A DNA stretch of 64,000 bases from Pannonibacter carbonis (GCF_003012935.1 NZ_PUDR01000001.1:438343-502342), one strand, 5' to 3'; counted from the stretch's first letter, positions 1 through 9,525 are shown. The notes: generated by a model not told the origin, from the sequence alone. Program-made: numbers and translations.

Positions 1-694
1 GGCCGCGTCGATCTGGCTGCTGCTGTCGGCACGCCGCCGCCGCGCCGCGCATGGGTTCCCGGTCAAGCCTGTCTGGGCCGAAGTGACCATGGCCGTGATC
101 ATCAGCGCCGCAATCCTGGGCTTCGTGGCCGTTCTCAATGCCGCAGATATCCCGACGCAGCGCCTGCAGCGCATGTTCGCCGCGCAAGGACAGACCATGC
201 CCGAGGGTCTGGTCATGGGTTACGGCATCCCCATCTCGGTGCTTCTGCTGATCATCGTTGCCATTGCGATGACGATTGTTGCCCGGCGCACCCGCTTCGG
301 CCGCTATGTCTTCGCCACTGGTGGCAATCCGGATGCGGCCGAGCTGTCAGGCATCAACACCCGCCTGCTGACGGTGAAGGTGTTTGCCCTGATGGGCGGC
401 CTCTGTGCCCTGTCTGCAGCCGTTGCCTCTGCCCGCCTCGGGTTCTCGACCAACGATATCGGCACGCTGGACGAACTGCGCGTCATCGCCGCTGCCGTCA
501 TCGGCGGCACGGCCCTCTCCGGCGGCATCGGCACCATCTATGGCGCCATTCTCGGCGCACTGATCATGCAGTCGTTGCAATCCGGCATGGCCATGGTCGG
601 GGTTGACGCCCCGCTGCAGAGCATCGTCGTCGGCATCGTTCTGGTCCTCGCCGTCCTCGTCGACATCCTTTACCGCAAGCGCACGGGAGACTGA
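1..694 (+). CDS. xylH: Xylose-type sugar ABC transporter permease, 5' end outside window
   Basis: Inner-membrane permease of a monosaccharide ABC importer. The reading frame is open to the left edge (frame of base 2), so only the C-terminal ~230 residues are present. It shows alternating hydrophobic membrane segments, the cytoplasmic loop FATGGNPDAAELSGI that contacts the ATPase in the XylH/RbsC family, and a glycine-rich GGTALSGGIGTIYGA segment. It ends 3 bases before the ATPase gene and lies upstream of xylulokinase and xylose isomerase, which points to xylose as the substrate. The periplasmic binding protein (xylF) should lie just left of the window. Family assignment is firm; substrate is inferred from the neighbours. 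Confidence 0.9.
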   Translation, partial: AASIWLLLSARRRRAAHGFPVKPVWAEVTMAVIISAAILGFVAVLNAADIPTQRLQRMFAAQGQTMPEGLVMGYGIPISVLLLIIVAIAMTIVARRTRFGRYVFATGGNPDAAELSGINTRLLTVKVFALMGGLCALSAAVASARLGFSTNDIGTLDELRVIAAAVIGGTALSGGIGTIYGAILGALIMQSLQSGMAMVGVDAPLQSIVVGIVLVLAVLVDILYRKRTGD

Positions 695-697
695 GCC

Positions 698-1519
698 ATG
701 GCCGCGCCTCTTGTTAAAAAGCCTGGCCACGGCGGAACGCCACTGGTCGAAATGGAAGACATCTGCATCTCGTTTGGCGGGGTGCATGCCGTGGACCACG
801 CCTATGTGGATCTCTATCCCGGCGAAGTGGTGGGTCTGCTCGGTCACAATGGCGCCGGCAAGTCGACGCTGATCAAGATCCTGTCCGGCGCCTACCGTCC
901 GGACAGCGGCGAAATCCGCATCGATGGCAAGCCGGCCACGATCAACAGCCCGCGCGATGCCCGCTCCTACAACATCGAGACGATCTACCAGACACTGGCG
1001 CTGGCGGACAATCTCGACGCGGCATCGAACCTGTTTCTCGGCCGCGAGCTGGTGACGCCGTTCGGCTTCGTCAATGACGACCAGATGGAAGCCGAAACGC
1101 GCAAGATCATGAGTAAGCTCAACCCGAACTTCAAGAAGTTCAAGGTTCCGGTAAAAGCCCTCTCCGGTGGCCAGCGCCAGTCAGTGGCCATTGCCCGGGC
1201 GGTCTATTTCAACGCGCGCATCCTGATCATGGATGAGCCGACTGCGGCGCTCGGCGTGCACGAGACGCAGATGGTGGGCGAGCTGATCCAGGAGCTGAAG
1301 CGCCAGGGCCTCGGCATCTTCCTCATCAGCCACGACATCGAAGACGTGTTTGAGCTGTGCGACCGTCTGACCGTGATGAAGAACGGCCGTGTGGTCGGCA
1401 CCGCCCGCACGGAAGACGTGACCAAGGACGAAGTGCTCGGCATGATCATCCTGGGCAAGTGCCCTCCGGGTGCAAAGCCTGGCCCCGGCGCCATGGCAGA
1501 AGATGCCGAAGCCGCCTGA
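698..1519 (+). CDS. xylG: Sugar ABC transporter ATP-binding protein, single-domain (FrcA-like)
   Basis: ATPase that powers the permease just upstream. Motifs seen: Walker [10 protein letters not shown], signature [14 protein letters not shown], Walker [13 protein letters not shown] and the H-loop LISHDIEDV. At 273 residues it carries one nucleotide-binding domain, whereas Escherichia coli XylG has two in tandem; the one-domain form is known from FrcA-type fructose/sugar systems in rhizobia and would work as a homodimer. The start ATG at 698 lies 3 bases after the permease stop. Xylose is inferred from the adjacent xylB and xylA. Confidence 0.87.
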   Translation: MAAPLVKKPGHGGTPLVEMEDICISFGGVHAVDHAYVDLYPGEVVGLLGHNGAGKSTLIKILSGAYRPDSGEIRIDGKPATINSPRDARSYNIETIYQTLALADNLDAASNLFLGRELVTPFGFVNDDQMEAETRKIMSKLNPNFKKFKVPVKALSGGQRQSVAIARAVYFNARILIMDEPTAALGVHETQMVGELIQELKRQGLGIFLISHDIEDVFELCDRLTVMKNGRVVGTARTEDVTKDEVLGMIILGKCPPGAKPGPGAMAEDAEAA

Positions 1520-1543
1520 AAGCTGCGCTGTTGTGACCCCGAC

Positions 1544-1560
1544 AGCCGGACTTTCCGGCT
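1544..1560 (+). other. Stem-loop between transporter and xylB
   Basis: Perfect 7-base inverted repeat AGCCGGA / TCCGGCT with a 3-base loop, 24 bases after the ATPase stop, in the 138-base gap before xylB. There is no T-tract, so it is more likely an RNA processing or stability element, or a weak attenuator, than a full terminator. The rest of this gap shows only the ribosome binding region GAGGAACG before the xylB ATG. Confidence 0.4.
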
Positions 1561-1657
1561 GCCTCCAAACCCGTTAAGACAAGGCTCCCCGGCGCCGGAA
1601 CCCGACGTGGTTCGCAGGCCCGGGGTTCTCTTGGACCAGTTTTGAGGAACGCACCTC

Positions 1658-3103
1658 ATGTTCATCGGCCTCGATATCGGCACCAGTTCCGTCAAGGCGG
1701 TGCTGCTGGACGACGACCAGCGCCCTGTTGCCTCGGCCAGCGCCCATCTCGATGTCTCCCGCCCTCATCCTGGCTGGTCGGAACAGGATCCGGACAGCTG
1801 GTGGACCGGCGTCGAGGCGACACTGGATGACCTCAGCCACCGGTTTCAGCGCGAGATGGCGGCCGTTCGCGGCATCGGCCTCTCGGGCCACATGCATGGC
1901 GCAACCCTGCTGGACGCTGCCGACCGGCCGCTGCGCCCCTGCATCCTTTGGAACGACGGACGCTCGGCCAGCCAGTGCACCGGGCTGGAGGCGCGTGAGC
2001 CGCGCTTCCTGACCCTCGGCGGCAACCGGGTCATGCCCGGCTTCACCGCGCCCAAGCTGCAATGGGTGCGCGAGAACGAGCCGCACATCTTCGCGAAGGT
2101 CGCCAAGGCGCTGCTGCCGAAAGACTACGTGCGGCTGCGTCTCACCGGCGACCATGTCGGCGAGATGTCGGACAGCGCCGGCACGTTGTGGCTGGACGTG
2201 GCGGCCCGCGACTGGTCGGAGCCATTGCTGGCGGCAACCGGCCTGACCCGGGAACATATGCCCCGGCTGGTCGAGGGATCGGATGCCAGCGGCCGTCTGC
2301 GACCGGAGCTGGCCGCGCGCTGGGGCATGACACAGGCCCCGGTGGTGGCAGGGGGCGGCGGCGACAATGCTGCGTCTGCTTGCGGCGTCGGCGCCGTCAA
2401 GCCGGGCTCGGCCTTCGTCTCGCTCGGCACCTCCGGCGTGCTGTTTGTCACCAACGACCGCTTCTCGCCCAATGTCGCCAGCGCGGTGCATGCCTTCTGC
2501 CATGCCGTTCCCAATACCTGGCACCAGATGGGCGTGATCCTATCGGCCACCGACAGCCTCAACTGGCTGTCAAAGATCCTGCGCCGGCCGGCCGCCGAGC
2601 TGACGGCCATGGTCACCGGCCTCAAGGGCCCATCGGCGGTGCAGTTCATGCCTTATCTTGGCGGCGAGCGGACCCCGCACAATGACGTGGCGATCCGCGG
2701 CGGCTTCCAGGGTCTGGCCCATGAGACCGGCGAGGCGGATCTGACCCATGCGGTGCTCGATGGCGTCGCCTTCGCGCTGATGGATTGCCTCGGCGCCCTC
2801 ACAGCGGCCGGCAGCAGCGTCACGCGCGTGACGGCTGTTGGCGGTGGCTCCCGCTCGCGCACGTGGCTGGAGATCATTGCCACAGTTCTGGGTGTCACCG
2901 TTGACGTGCCGCAGGACGGCGATTTCGGCGCGGCCCTGGGTGCTGCCCGCCTCGGACAGGCGGCGGCCGACGGCTACGACCCGGCCACCTTCTTCACGCC
3001 GCCGCTGGCGGCCAGCATCGACCCCAATCCCGACCTCCGTTCTGCCTATGCCGATGCCTATCGGCGCTGGCGGAACCTCTATCCTGCAATGAAGGAGATC
3101 TGA
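1658..3103 (+). CDS. xylB: Xylulokinase
   Basis: Phosphorylates D-xylulose to xylulose 5-phosphate, the second cytoplasmic step of isomerase-type xylose catabolism. It is a 481-residue FGGY-family kinase. The N-terminal phosphate loop is [14 protein letters not shown], followed by SGHMHG near residue 80, [13 protein letters not shown] (substrate and catalytic Asp region), LGTSGVLFV (second phosphate loop) and the adenosine-binding [11 protein letters not shown] near the C-terminus. Length matches the family. It is followed after 1 base by xylA, so the two are co-translated. Confidence 0.95.
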   Translation: MFIGLDIGTSSVKAVLLDDDQRPVASASAHLDVSRPHPGWSEQDPDSWWTGVEATLDDLSHRFQREMAAVRGIGLSGHMHGATLLDAADRPLRPCILWNDGRSASQCTGLEAREPRFLTLGGNRVMPGFTAPKLQWVRENEPHIFAKVAKALLPKDYVRLRLTGDHVGEMSDSAGTLWLDVAARDWSEPLLAATGLTREHMPRLVEGSDASGRLRPELAARWGMTQAPVVAGGGGDNAASACGVGAVKPGSAFVSLGTSGVLFVTNDRFSPNVASAVHAFCHAVPNTWHQMGVILSATDSLNWLSKILRRPAAELTAMVTGLKGPSAVQFMPYLGGERTPHNDVAIRGGFQGLAHETGEADLTHAVLDGVAFALMDCLGALTAAGSSVTRVTAVGGGSRSRTWLEIIATVLGVTVDVPQDGDFGAALGAARLGQAAADGYDPATFFTPPLAASIDPNPDLRSAYADAYRRWRNLYPAMKEI

Positions 3104-3104
3104 C

Positions 3105-4421
3105 GTGGCCACTGGATTTTTCGACGGCCTGGAGCCGGTCCGCTTTGTCGGTCCGGACGCCCGCGACCCCTACGGATATCGCTACTACGACAAGGACCGC
3201 GTGGTCCTGGGCAAGCGCATGGAAGACCACCTGCGCCTCGCCATCTGTTACTGGCATTCCTTCTGCTGGCCGGGTGGTGATCCGTTCGGTGGTGACACGT
3301 TCCAGCGCAAGTGGATGGCCGCTGGTGATCCGATGGAACAGGCAAAGCTCAAGGCGGATGTCGCCTTCGAGATGTTCCAGCTTCTGGACATGCCGTTCTT
3401 CACGTTCCACGACCGCGACATTGCGCCGGAAGGCGCAACGCTGGCCGAAAGCAACGCCAATGTGAACGCCATCGCCGACATCTTCGAGCGCAAGATGGCG
3501 GACAGCGGCGTCAAGCTGCTCTGGGGCACGGCAAACCTGTTCTCCAACCGCCGCTTCATGGGCGGCGCGGCGACCAACCCGGACCCGGATGTCTTCGCCT
3601 ATGGCGCGGCCCAGGTGAAGAACGCCATGGACGTGACGCACCGCCTCGGCGGCGCGAACTACGTGCTCTGGGGCGGCCGTGAAGGCTATGAGACCCTGCT
3701 CAACACCGACCTGAAGCGCGAGCTGGACCAGCTCGGCCGCTTCCTGTCCATGGTGGTGGAGTACAAGCACCGCACCGGCTTCAAGGGCGCCATCCTGATC
3801 GAGCCGAAGCCGCAGGAGCCGACCAAGCACCAGTACGACTTCGACGTCGCCACGGTCTTCGGTTTCCTCAAGGCCTATGGCCTGGAAAACGAGGTCAAGG
3901 TCAACATCGAACAAGGCCACGCGATCCTTGCCGGCCACTCCTTCGAGCATGAGCTGGCGCTTGCAAACGCATTGGGCATCTTCGGTTCGGTCGACATGAA
4001 CCGGAACGACTATCAGTCGGGCTGGGATACTGACCAGTTCGCCATGAACGTGCCGGAGATGGCGCTGGCCTATTACGAGATCCTGAAAGGCGGCGGCTTC
4101 ACCACCGGCGGCACCAACTTCGACAGCAAGATCCGCCGTCAGTCGATCGACGCCGTCGATCTGATCCAGGCTCACGTGGGCTCTGCCGACGCCATCGCGC
4201 GCGGCCTACTGGCAGCAGCTGCCATGATCGAGGATGGCCGTCTCGGCGGCTTCGTCAAGGACCGCTACGCCGGTTGGGACAAGCCGGAGAACGCCGAGAT
4301 CCTGAAGGGGAACGTGACGCTGGAAGCCCTGGCAGACCGCGTGCACGCAACCAACCTCGAGCCGCAGCCGAAGTCAGGCCGTCAGGAATATCTGGAAAGC
4401 CTGGTCAACCTGTTCGTTTGA
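3105..4421 (+). CDS. xylA: Xylose isomerase
   Basis: Interconverts D-xylose and D-xylulose with two divalent metal ions. It is 438 residues long, the class II length (Escherichia coli XylA is about 440). The catalytic pair is visible in [10 protein letters not shown] (His102, Asp105), and metal ligands lie in [26 protein letters not shown] and SVDMNRND. Its GTG start at 3105 follows the xylB stop by 1 base. It is the last gene of the xylose operon and is followed by a strong terminator. The order here is transporter - xylB - xylA. Confidence 0.96.
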   Translation: MATGFFDGLEPVRFVGPDARDPYGYRYYDKDRVVLGKRMEDHLRLAICYWHSFCWPGGDPFGGDTFQRKWMAAGDPMEQAKLKADVAFEMFQLLDMPFFTFHDRDIAPEGATLAESNANVNAIADIFERKMADSGVKLLWGTANLFSNRRFMGGAATNPDPDVFAYGAAQVKNAMDVTHRLGGANYVLWGGREGYETLLNTDLKRELDQLGRFLSMVVEYKHRTGFKGAILIEPKPQEPTKHQYDFDVATVFGFLKAYGLENEVKVNIEQGHAILAGHSFEHELALANALGIFGSVDMNRNDYQSGWDTDQFAMNVPEMALAYYEILKGGGFTTGGTNFDSKIRRQSIDAVDLIQAHVGSADAIARGLLAAAAMIEDGRLGGFVKDRYAGWDKPENAEILKGNVTLEALADRVHATNLEPQPKSGRQEYLESLVNLFV

Positions 4422-4441
4422 CGCAAGTCGCGAGAAAGAAG

Positions 4442-4476
4442 GCCCCGCCCGGAACCCGGGCGGGGCTTTTTTGTTT
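4442..4476 (+). terminator. Intrinsic terminator behind xylA, probably bidirectional
   Basis: Perfect 11-base stem GCCCCGCCCGG / CCGGGCGGGGC with loop AAC, followed by TTTTTTGTTT. It ends the plus-strand xylose operon. Read on the minus strand, the same stem is followed by CCTTCTTTCTC, so it can also end the convergent binding-protein gene whose stop codon is only a few bases away. Confidence 0.9.
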
Positions 4477-4480
4477 CAGC

Positions 4481-5476
4481 TCAGAGCTTGTCGGTCACGG
4501 CCGTCGTGGTTGCGCCGGTCGGCTCCTTGGAGATAACCGGGTCGGAGCCGCCGGACAGCAGCGACTTCACGGTGCGCTCGTAAGCGGTCATGTCCAGCTT
4601 GCCGTCGGACCCGTCGACCAGCTTGACGATTTCGCCAACCATGCGCTTCTGGTGCTTTTCGGTCTGGGCGCCAGAGGCATCGTTTTCGAGCACGATGTCA
4701 GCCGCCTCGTCCGGGTTTTCAGCCGCATAGGCCCAGCCCTTCATCGAAGCTCGCACGAAACGGGCGTATTTGTCGACCATCGCAGGGTCCTGCAGCGTGT
4801 TCTCCAGAACATAGAGACCATCTTCAAGGGTCGCGACACCCTGATCCTCATACTTGAAGACCACAAGATCATCCGGCGAGATACCGGCATCGATGACCTG
4901 CCAGTATTCATTGTAGGTCATCGTCGAAATGCAGTCCGCCTGCTTCTGCAGCAGCGGATCAACGTTGAAGCCCTGCTTGAGGACGGTGACGCCATCAGCC
5001 CCGCCCGCTGTCGACAGGCCGAGCTGGCTCATCCAGGACAGGAACGGATATTCATTGCCGAAGAACCAGACGCCAAGGGTCTTGCCCTTGAGATCAGCCG
5101 GAGACGTGATGCCGGTGTCCTTGCGGCAGGTCAGCATCATGCCGGATTTCTTGAACGGCTGGGCAATGTTGACGAGCGCCACGCCCTTTTCGCGCGACGC
5201 CAGCGCCGACGGCATCCAGTCGATGATGACGTCCGCGCCACCACCGGCGATCACCTGCGGCGGGGCAATGTCCGGGCCGCCCGGCTTGATGGTGACATCA
5301 AGACCCTCAGCTTCATAAAAGCCCTTGTCCTTGGCCACGTAATACCCGGCAAACTGGCCTTGGGTCACCCACTTCAGCTGCAGGGTAAGCTGGTCTGCCG
5401 CGGATGCGGCACCAGCGGACAGAACGCCTGCGAGCATCGTGGCTGCTGCCAGGGCCCTTACTGCGAATTTCGCCAT
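4481..5476 (-). CDS. NMT1/THI5-like ABC transporter substrate-binding protein
   Basis: Periplasmic binding protein of the NMT1/THI5 (SsuA/ThiY) fold, 331 residues. It has a signal peptide (MAKFAVRALAAATMLAGV... ending near SAGAASAA). The family pattern is seen in LTLQLKWVTQGQFAGYYVAKDKGFY, in KPGGPDIAPPQVIAGGGADV and in a hinge region with LKGKTLGVWFFGNEYPFL. This family binds sulfonates, nitrate, thiamine precursors or pyrimidines. The ribosome binding site AGGAGA is well placed. No permease or ATPase lies beside it, so it is an orphan component. A RutR-like palindrome lies about 270 bases upstream, which favours pyrimidines as ligand; that is inference. Confidence 0.85.
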   Translation of the reverse strand: MAKFAVRALAAATMLAGVLSAGAASAADQLTLQLKWVTQGQFAGYYVAKDKGFYEAEGLDVTIKPGGPDIAPPQVIAGGGADVIIDWMPSALASREKGVALVNIAQPFKKSGMMLTCRKDTGITSPADLKGKTLGVWFFGNEYPFLSWMSQLGLSTAGGADGVTVLKQGFNVDPLLQKQADCISTMTYNEYWQVIDAGISPDDLVVFKYEDQGVATLEDGLYVLENTLQDPAMVDKYARFVRASMKGWAYAAENPDEAADIVLENDASGAQTEKHQKRMVGEIVKLVDGSDGKLDMTAYERTVKSLLSGGSDPVISKEPTGATTTAVTDKL

Positions 5477-5741
5477 TCCCCTTCTCCTCTTGATCTGCCG
5501 GCGAGTTTCACCGCCGGTTCTGGAAAGCGGGGGATTATGGAGCAGGGGCCGTGTCGCAACACGCGGAGCCGGTCCGATTGCCTGGACCTATTCCAATGTG
5601 TCGGCGATCATGCAGCCTTCCCGTTGCCATTCCCCTTGCGGCCCGGTTTTGCCCGGATCCATTCTCTTGACTGTTCCGCAGGACGCGGTATCCATCGACA
5701 GCCTGCCACGGCTTGAAGCCTTCCGCTACAGCCGACGCATG

Positions 5742-5757
5742 CTGACCAAATGGTCAA
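5742..5757 (-). promoter_or_regulatory. RutR-like operator
   Basis: On the minus strand the sequence reads TTGACCATTTGGTCAG. It differs at one specified position from the 16-base RutR consensus TTGACCANNTGGTCAA (from memory of the Escherichia coli and alphaproteobacterial RutR literature). The core is a perfect 6-base inverted repeat with a 2-base spacer. It lies in the 553-base gap between the NMT1-like gene and the DeoR-type regulator; the minus-strand gene begins 266 bases further on. TTGACC could also serve as a -35 box, but no convincing -10 is visible. Nothing else recognisable lies between 5477 and 5741. Confidence 0.5.
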
Positions 5758-5900
5758 AAAAACGTAGGGACTGCCGCCCCTTCCGGTCAAGGTGATTATT
5801 TGAACAGCGACGGTTAGTTTTGCGGCATACCCATGTCGCTTCGGGAACAGACCCGCGACCAGGATTGTCGAAACAACGATGGCGGCCTCTGTCATTTTAT

Positions 5901-5933
5901 GTTCATATGAACGTCGTTCTAGTTTCATATGAG
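5901..5933 (+). promoter_or_regulatory. Tandem palindromes upstream of the DeoR-type regulator
   Basis: A perfect 12-base palindrome GTTCATATGAAC (5901-5912) is followed by TTTCATATGAG (5923-5933), which contains the same TCATATGA core. The centres are 22 bases apart, about two helical turns, so two dimers could bind the same face of the DNA. The pair lies about 100 bases before the regulator start and is the natural candidate for its own operator. The region around it is AT-rich compared with its surroundings. Confidence 0.5.
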
Positions 5934-6029
5934 CCGACTATTCCCGTCGTACGGACGAATGGACAGACGAGTCGCTGAGGCCACGATCCGGGCCAGAATG
6001 CGGACGAGCGGGAAAAGCGGCAATCGGGA

Positions 6030-6830
6030 ATGACAATAGCGATGCTGGGGCAAGGCGACATCTCGGAGCGGCAGGCGGAAATCGCCGATCTCGTGCAGGC
6101 CAACGGCTTCATGTCGGTTGACAGCCTTGCCGAGCGGTTCGATGTCACCACCCAGACCATCCGCCGCGATGTCAACCGCCTGTGCGAACTTGGGATCCTC
6201 CGGCGCACCCATGGCGGCGTGGAACCTCCGGTCCCGACGGGAAATGTTCACTACAGCACACGCCGCATTCTCAACCTGCCGGCCAAGCGTCTGATCGCAA
6301 GCCACGTTGCGACCCTGATCCCCGATGGGGCCTCAGTCGCCTTTTCCATTGGCACCACCCCGGAAATCGTCATGCAGGCGCTGGTCCGGCACTCCGGGCT
6401 AAAGGTGTTCACCAACAACCTGAACGTCGCCTTCACCGCCTCGGAGAACCCCACCGTCGACGTCACCATTGCCGGCGGACGCCTGCGTTCCGGTGACCGG
6501 GACATCCTGGGGGCCGGGACGCAGGACTTCTTTGCCAGCTACAAGGTCGACTTCGGCATCTTCGGCGTGGCCGGTGTCGACGAGGACGGCACGTTGCTCG
6601 ACTTCCACGAAGAGGAAGTCGCCGCCCGGCAGGCGATCCTGGCCAATTGCCGCCAGTCGCTGCTGGTGCTCGACCACAGCAAGTTTGGCCGCGCCGCCCA
6701 TGTGCGCGGAGGCCATATCAGTGATGTCAGCCATGTTGTCTGTGATGCGTCGATCCCGGCCGGACTGGACAGCATGTTGCAGGCCCGCGGCACGAAAGTT
6801 CTGATCGGAGCGGCCCCGGACGCAACCTGA
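6030..6830 (+). CDS. DeoR/GlpR-family transcriptional regulator
   Basis: Sugar-phosphate-responsive repressor of 266 residues. The DeoR-type helix-turn-helix covers about residues 10-66 (SERQAEIADLV...TTQTIRRDVNRLCELGILRRTHGG). The DeoRC effector domain follows (about 85-245), with FSIGTTPEIVMQAL, VFTNNLNVAFTA, IAGGRLRSGDRDI and LVLDHSKFGR. An alternative start at the ATG at 6042 would remove four residues. It faces away from the NMT1-like gene and no sugar genes follow it, so its target is not given by position. It resembles GlpR-type regulators, but no glycerol genes are present. Confidence 0.88.
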   Translation: MTIAMLGQGDISERQAEIADLVQANGFMSVDSLAERFDVTTQTIRRDVNRLCELGILRRTHGGVEPPVPTGNVHYSTRRILNLPAKRLIASHVATLIPDGASVAFSIGTTPEIVMQALVRHSGLKVFTNNLNVAFTASENPTVDVTIAGGRLRSGDRDILGAGTQDFFASYKVDFGIFGVAGVDEDGTLLDFHEEEVAARQAILANCRQSLLVLDHSKFGRAAHVRGGHISDVSHVVCDASIPAGLDSMLQARGTKVLIGAAPDAT

Positions 6831-6837
6831 GCGGCGC

Positions 6838-7704
6838 TCAGAACACCGGGTCGTCGAGAATGGCCTGAAGCGTCGCCCGATGCTGCGCCTCACCCAGGTT
6901 GCCCGGTTCCCCCGCCAGCGAAATCACCGCCTTCCAGAGCGCCCAACCACGGGCACGGAGCCAGGTGCCCGTATCGCCGCCGACAGTTTCGCGCAAGCGG
7001 CGGCGGGCGGACGGAGGCAGGCTCGTCCAGGCAATCGAGTAGTCACACGCCGGATCACCGACAGCGCAATTGCCAAAGTCGATCACCGCGGCGAGCTGGT
7101 TGTCGCGCACCAACAGATTGGCCGGACTGATGTCGCCATGCAGCCAGACATCCGGGCCGGAGAACGGCGCATCGAGTGCTTCTTCCCACAATGCCAGGCA
7201 AATATCGCCAGGCACCTTGTTTCCAAGGCGGACAAGGGCGTCCCGCGTCTCCCGGTCATAGGTCGCAAGCGGACCACCACGCCAGAAATTATGCGGACCC
7301 GGAGGAGGTCCTTCGACAGGCGCCCCTTGCAAGGCCTTCAGAAAGGCCCCGAGATCCGTCGCCATGGCATTCAGCTCGATGGATCCATCGAGCGGCAGGC
7401 GGTCGCCCTCAATCCAGTCAAGAACGCTCCAGTGGAACGGATATCCAAGGGAAGGTTGCCCGAGACCACGGACCGGCGAAATGGCGAGTGGCAGATGACA
7501 GGCAAGCTGCGGCAGCAACTCGCATTCCTTCGGGATCTGCGACGCATAGCGGTCTGCACTCGGCAGACGAACCAGCATGTCCGGGCCGAGCCGGAACGTC
7601 CGGTTGCACCACCCGCCCTGTGGCACAGGTTCAACGGCCAGATGGGACCATCGCGGAAACTGCTCGGCAACGAGCGCCCGGACGAGATCGACAGTCGCTT
7701 CCAT
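6838..7704 (-). CDS. Aminoglycoside phosphotransferase (APH)-fold kinase
   Basis: Cytoplasmic small-molecule kinase of the APH/choline-kinase fold, 288 residues. The catalytic loop is VWLHGDISPANLLV (Asp and Asn visible) and the metal-binding DFG-like segment is AVIDFGNCAVGDPACD. The N-terminal lobe begins VRALVAEQFPRWSHL and contains WCNRTFRLG. Proteins of this family act on many substrates and are often annotated as resistance genes, but nothing here indicates drug resistance. It ends 8 bases from the convergent DeoR-type gene; its ATG at 7704 follows GAAGGTAC. Function unassigned. Confidence 0.75.
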   Translation of the reverse strand: MEATVDLVRALVAEQFPRWSHLAVEPVPQGGWCNRTFRLGPDMLVRLPSADRYASQIPKECELLPQLACHLPLAISPVRGLGQPSLGYPFHWSVLDWIEGDRLPLDGSIELNAMATDLGAFLKALQGAPVEGPPPGPHNFWRGGPLATYDRETRDALVRLGNKVPGDICLALWEEALDAPFSGPDVWLHGDISPANLLVRDNQLAAVIDFGNCAVGDPACDYSIAWTSLPPSARRRLRETVGGDTGTWLRARGWALWKAVISLAGEPGNLGEAQHRATLQAILDDPVF

Positions 7705-7780
7705 GTACCTTCTCCGCCTCGCCGACAGGGCTAGACGAGGTTCATGGCACGAACATGAAGCTTCGACAAATCCGCCCGGT

Positions 7781-8758
7781 TTACTCAGCAGCAGTCCGGA
7801 TCTGGGACAGGCTCGATACCATAATCCGGCCTAGCCCCTCGCCGCTGTCAAAGGCCGCTTCGACCCGGGGACCGAGCCCCCAGTCGCCGCAGGCACCGAT
7901 GCGCAGATCGGCATCCCAGACGAAGGGCTGCGGAGCAGTCTGCTCGACCCGGGCATAGCGCCAGCGATGCGCGGCCATGAAGCCAGGCTCTGCCTGTGTT
8001 GCCAGTACCGAACGGGCCTCCTGCCACAACAGGGGAGCAACTTCGTCTGCAGACAGTTCCAGATGTTGCCGCGACCAGGCCGGCGAGGCATGGATAACCC
8101 AGGCCTCGGGAACTGGATCACGGCCGGGCTTGGCTGAATTGCGGGCAAGCCAGGAGAGGGGACCTTCCGGGAAACTATACCTGTCCGGGCCCGGAAGCGT
8201 CTCTTCGAAGGCCGCCATCAGGGTCCAGCACGGCGCGTAACGCACCTCCTGCAGACCCGGAAACGACGCGCCGGCGCTTTCGGCAAGCGGGATCGCCTGC
8301 GGCGCGGGCACGGCAAGGACAGCACCCGCAAACGGCTGGCCGGCACAATCATGGACCATTCCCACCGCGTCATGCAGGAGCCAGCCCCCCTCGACCGACT
8401 GAAGCGAGGTGATCTGGGTTTCCAGCACCACCTCGAACCGGTTCGCCATGGCCCGGACCGGTGCTCCAATGGCCGGCACACCGACATAACTGTCCTCGAA
8501 CCAGGGTGCGACAAAGCCATCGCCGGACCATTTCGCGATCGCCTTGCGGAACGACGTCCCACGCGCGGTGAAAAACTGCGCCCCGTGGTCAAACCGGAAA
8601 TCGCCAGCCCGCCGGGTCGCAAGACGCCCGCCGACGCCACGGCTTTTTTCGAAGATGCGGCAGGCATATCCCGCCGCATCGAGACGCAGGGCGGCAGCGA
8701 GGCCGGCCATGCCAGCGCCGATGATCGCGATTGGGGAACGAGTGCTCAACGTGCTCAT
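7781..8758 (-). CDS. Renalase-like FAD/NAD(P)-dependent amine oxidase-fold protein
   Basis: Flavoprotein of 325 residues. The dinucleotide-binding motif IAIIGAGMAGLAAALRL is at the N-terminus, followed by FEKSRGVGGRLATRR and DHGAQFFTAR, the pattern of the renalase-like branch. The C-terminal FAD-contact segment is RIGACGDWGLGPRVEAAFDSG. I place the start at the ATG at 8758, because a longer frame to 8821 would run into the end of the upstream LivF gene. It lies 59 bases downstream of livF on the same strand and may be co-transcribed. Substrate unknown; members oxidise reduced nicotinamide or amine substrates. Confidence 0.8.
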   Translation of the reverse strand: MSTLSTRSPIAIIGAGMAGLAAALRLDAAGYACRIFEKSRGVGGRLATRRAGDFRFDHGAQFFTARGTSFRKAIAKWSGDGFVAPWFEDSYVGVPAIGAPVRAMANRFEVVLETQITSLQSVEGGWLLHDAVGMVHDCAGQPFAGAVLAVPAPQAIPLAESAGASFPGLQEVRYAPCWTLMAAFEETLPGPDRYSFPEGPLSWLARNSAKPGRDPVPEAWVIHASPAWSRQHLELSADEVAPLLWQEARSVLATQAEPGFMAAHRWRYARVEQTAPQPFVWDADLRIGACGDWGLGPRVEAAFDSGEGLGRIMVSSLSQIRTAAE

Positions 8759-8817
8759 GCCGGTACTACGCCGGCCTGAAGCCACTGGACCACCGATTGC
8801 CGCAGGAAACGTCAGCC

Positions 8818-9525
8818 TCACGCCGCCTGGACATCACCAAGGTACAAGTGATGCAAGCGATCGGGATCGGCGAGCAGCGGCTGCGGCAGACCGTCATAGA
8901 CCAGTTCACCCCGCCGCATGACATAGGCATGATCGGCGATCCTGAGCGCCAGCGCGGCGAACTGTTCCACCAGCAGGATGGCAAGGCCGGCATCCGCCAG
9001 CCGGCGCACCGCCGCCATCAGCCGCTGCACCACCACCGGGGCGAGCCCAGCCGACATCTCGTCGATCAGGATCACCTCGGGACGGGTGAGCAGCGAACGG
9101 GCAATCACCAGCATCTGCTGCTCGCCGCCGGACAGGAGCCCGGCCCGGACGCCGCGCCGGTTGAGCAGCTCGGGAAAGAGGTCATAGGCATCGGCGAGAT
9201 CGCCCCCCGGCGCCATGCCGACGAGCAGGTTCTCCTCCGTCGACAGCTGCCGGAACACCGTCCGCCCCTGTTCGACATGGGACAGGCCCGCCCGGGCCCG
9301 CTCGCCGGCGCGGGCGGCGGTCACGCTCCGCCCGTTGAGGGCAATGTCGCCCCCGCTGGTCGGGATGATCCCGGAAAGTCCTTCCAGCAGTGTCGTCTTG
9401 CCGGCCCCATTGGCGCCGAGCAGGACGCTGATCTGCCCCTTTTGCGCCGACAGGCTGACCCCGCGCACCACCGGCAGACCGGCCCGGTTGATGACGAGGC
9501 CGGAGACGTCGAGTGTTCTGGTCAT
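8818..9525 (-). CDS. livF: Branched-chain-type ABC transporter ATP-binding protein (LivF-like)
   Basis: Second ATPase of a LivHMGFK-type importer for amino acids or amides, 235 residues. Motifs: Walker A LGANGAGKTT, signature LLSGGEQQMLVIARSLL, Walker B VILIDEMSAGLAP, and VEQF in place of the H-loop histidine, which is normal for LivF. Its ATG overlaps the stop of the livMG fusion gene by the ATGA arrangement, so the two are translationally coupled. Gene symbol reflects family only; the substrate is probably not leucine, given the catabolic genes upstream. Confidence 0.88.
   Translation of the reverse strand: MTRTLDVSGLVINRAGLPVVRGVSLSAQKGQISVLLGANGAGKTTLLEGLSGIIPTSGGDIALNGRSVTAARAGERARAGLSHVEQGRTVFRQLSTEENLLVGMAPGGDLADAYDLFPELLNRRGVRAGLLSGGEQQMLVIARSLLTRPEVILIDEMSAGLAPVVVQRLMAAVRRLADAGLAILLVEQFAALALRIADHAYVMRRGELVYDGLPQPLLADPDRLHHLYLGDVQAA

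Noticed and set aside
5477..5741. A TPP riboswitch in the long leader of the NMT1/THI5-like gene
   Set aside because: I looked for the conserved CUGAGA and the second thi-box segment on the minus strand and found neither.
6838..7704. Antibiotic resistance gene
   Set aside because: The protein has the APH fold, but that fold covers many kinases and there is no mobile context or close resemblance to a known resistance enzyme.
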